DNA from: Antedon bifida
Lineage: Eukaryota; Echinodermata; Crinoidea; Comatulida; Antedonidae
Length of the DNA: 64,000 nucleotides
Assembly (NCBI GenBank): GCA_963402885.1
Contig: OY727097.1
Coordinates: 15,996,001-16,060,000, forward strand
Direction: 5' to 3'
Shown: positions 63,254 to 64,000 of the stretch, piece after piece
Layout: each line of letters begins with the position of its first letter
Numbering within the stretch: the stretch's first letter is position 1
Notes under the pieces: model-generated
What the model saw: the letters and a program-made list of their open reading frames with translations, nothing else
What the model was told of the DNA's origin: nothing
Database searches by the model: none
Made by a program: the position numbers and the translations under genes

Positions 63254-64000
63254 CTAGATTTGAACTCGTCACTTTGACGAGTTAGTTATCCGCACGACAA
63301 ACGCCACGCGCACGTCATACGTTGGAATTTTGCACACGGAAAAAGATTATGGCATTATGACCTGAACTGAAGAATATCATATGCTGTTAGTGCTGAATTC
63401 TGTCAATTTTGTGTCATATAGTATATACAGTGCAAACGGTATAATCTGTATACATGTTACATACAGTGTAGAATAGGTGAAATTACGTGACCCCCCGTTT
63501 ATTCTTATTTTTAACATGGCGACGGTATCAAAATGAAACACTAATATAGCAATTTCGGAAGTACATTATCTCAGCAACAACATGTTAACGTGTAGAAGAA
63601 ATTTGAATACGTAAAATGTAGATGCGCGCTCTTTTAAATGTGATGAACTATGACGCAAAAGATGAAAATACGACTTTTTTTATTCAACTGGCCATATAAT
63701 GACGTCACAACGTCGGATTGGAAAAATGTTCACATGAATTCGTATCTACAATCCAATAGCTTCCAGAAAATGTTTTAATCATGATTATAGCTTTTTATTC
63801 TGACGAGCTATAACAGATTGAAAGTTACTTTAAAGAAGAAAATAAGTGACCCACGTTATTTAAATTTTTTCAACATGATGACGTCATAAAATTAAAGTAT
63901 TTTTAACTCATACGAAAGATAGTTCATTTACCTACAAAATATCAAAATCGGGGTGAAAATGGAAAACGGATAAGTGAAGATGCGCTCAATTAAATGTGAT
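63254..64000 (-). mobile_element. Helitron-like unit B11, cut by window end
   Basis: Repeats B10 from its CTAG end as far as the window goes, with no difference noticed. The array therefore continues beyond the window. Confidence 0.75.

Larger units (their letters stand above)
31840..64000 (-). repeat. Tandem array of about 20 hairpin-ended units
   Basis: Order on the plus strand: A1 A2 A3 A4 B1 C1 C2 B2 B3 B4 B5 B6 A5 A6 B7 C3 B8 A7 B9(part) B10 B11(part). All are in the same orientation. Every complete boundary is CTAG followed within 4-5 bases by a perfect hairpin. There is no unique sequence between units and no protein-coding segment that looks real; small open frames recur only because the units are repeated. 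Confidence 0.85.

Noticed and set aside
31840-64000. CRISPR-like or integron-like array
   Set aside because: Units are 1.2-1.7 kb, not short spacers, the host is a eukaryote with introns, and no cas or integrase gene is present. Hairpin plus CTAG fits Helitron ends better.

Overview
The window is animal nuclear DNA. It is AT-rich, has GT-AG spliceosomal introns, very long introns, LINE and Penelope-like reverse-transcriptase relics, fold-back elements and a large array of non-coding repeats. The mix of elements, the frequent short aggcct motif and the ankyrin plus P-loop gene suggest a marine invertebrate, possibly an echinoderm. That assignment is inference; no sequence here fixes the species.

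Region 1 (about 0.6-27.1 kb, minus strand) holds one real gene, pieced together from eight exons. Two 99-bp exons (27016-27114 and 7522-7620) each encode one 33-residue ankyrin repeat. They are followed by more ankyrin-type exons (3827-3949, 3355-3457), a linker (2476-2571, 2346-2381), and an exon with a GxxxxGKT P-loop (1712-1877) that begins a Roc/Ras-like GTPase domain continuing into 741-841. Reading phase is kept across all seven introns, one of which is 19.4 kb. The gene is cut at both ends: the rest of the GTPase domain is not visible, and its 5' exons are not seen.

The introns are full of decayed mobile DNA: an RTE-like LINE tail (4.55-5.1 kb), a fold-back element with tandem repeats in its arms (5.1-6.0 kb), a Penelope-like RT (9.3-10.0 kb), another LINE 3' end (10.0-10.5 kb), a pogo/Tigger-like piece (13.55 kb), a 256-bp palindromic element (16.3-16.6 kb), a long broken LINE ending in (TAA)n (21.9-23.96 kb), more LINE scraps (28.1-28.9 kb) and another fold-back-like element (28.9-29.8 kb). 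Parts of 13.3-17.4 kb and 19.9-25.4 kb resemble each other and look like an old segmental duplication.

Region 2 (31840-64000, half the window) is a head-to-tail array of 20 non-coding units, mostly 1.25-1.7 kb, in three related families (A, B, C). Read on the minus strand, each unit ends in a short perfect hairpin, a few bases, then CTAG followed by T. Where the junction is clean the next unit starts with TC. This is the end structure of Helitron-type rolling-circle transposons, so I read the array as tandem non-autonomous Helitron/Helentron-like elements. The hairpin stem shows compensatory base changes between families. A second arm near the hairpin is repeated as a palindrome at the other end of many units and co-varies with it in one unit. 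Families A and B carry a TGACGTCA-like octamer about every 178 bp. Family C carries a tRNA-like segment. Unit A1 contains a 1.4-kb insertion flanked by TTAA, with empty sites in its sister units. The last 2.9 kb is an apparently perfect 1597-bp tandem duplication. I found no RepHel protein, so any mobility must be supplied from elsewhere.
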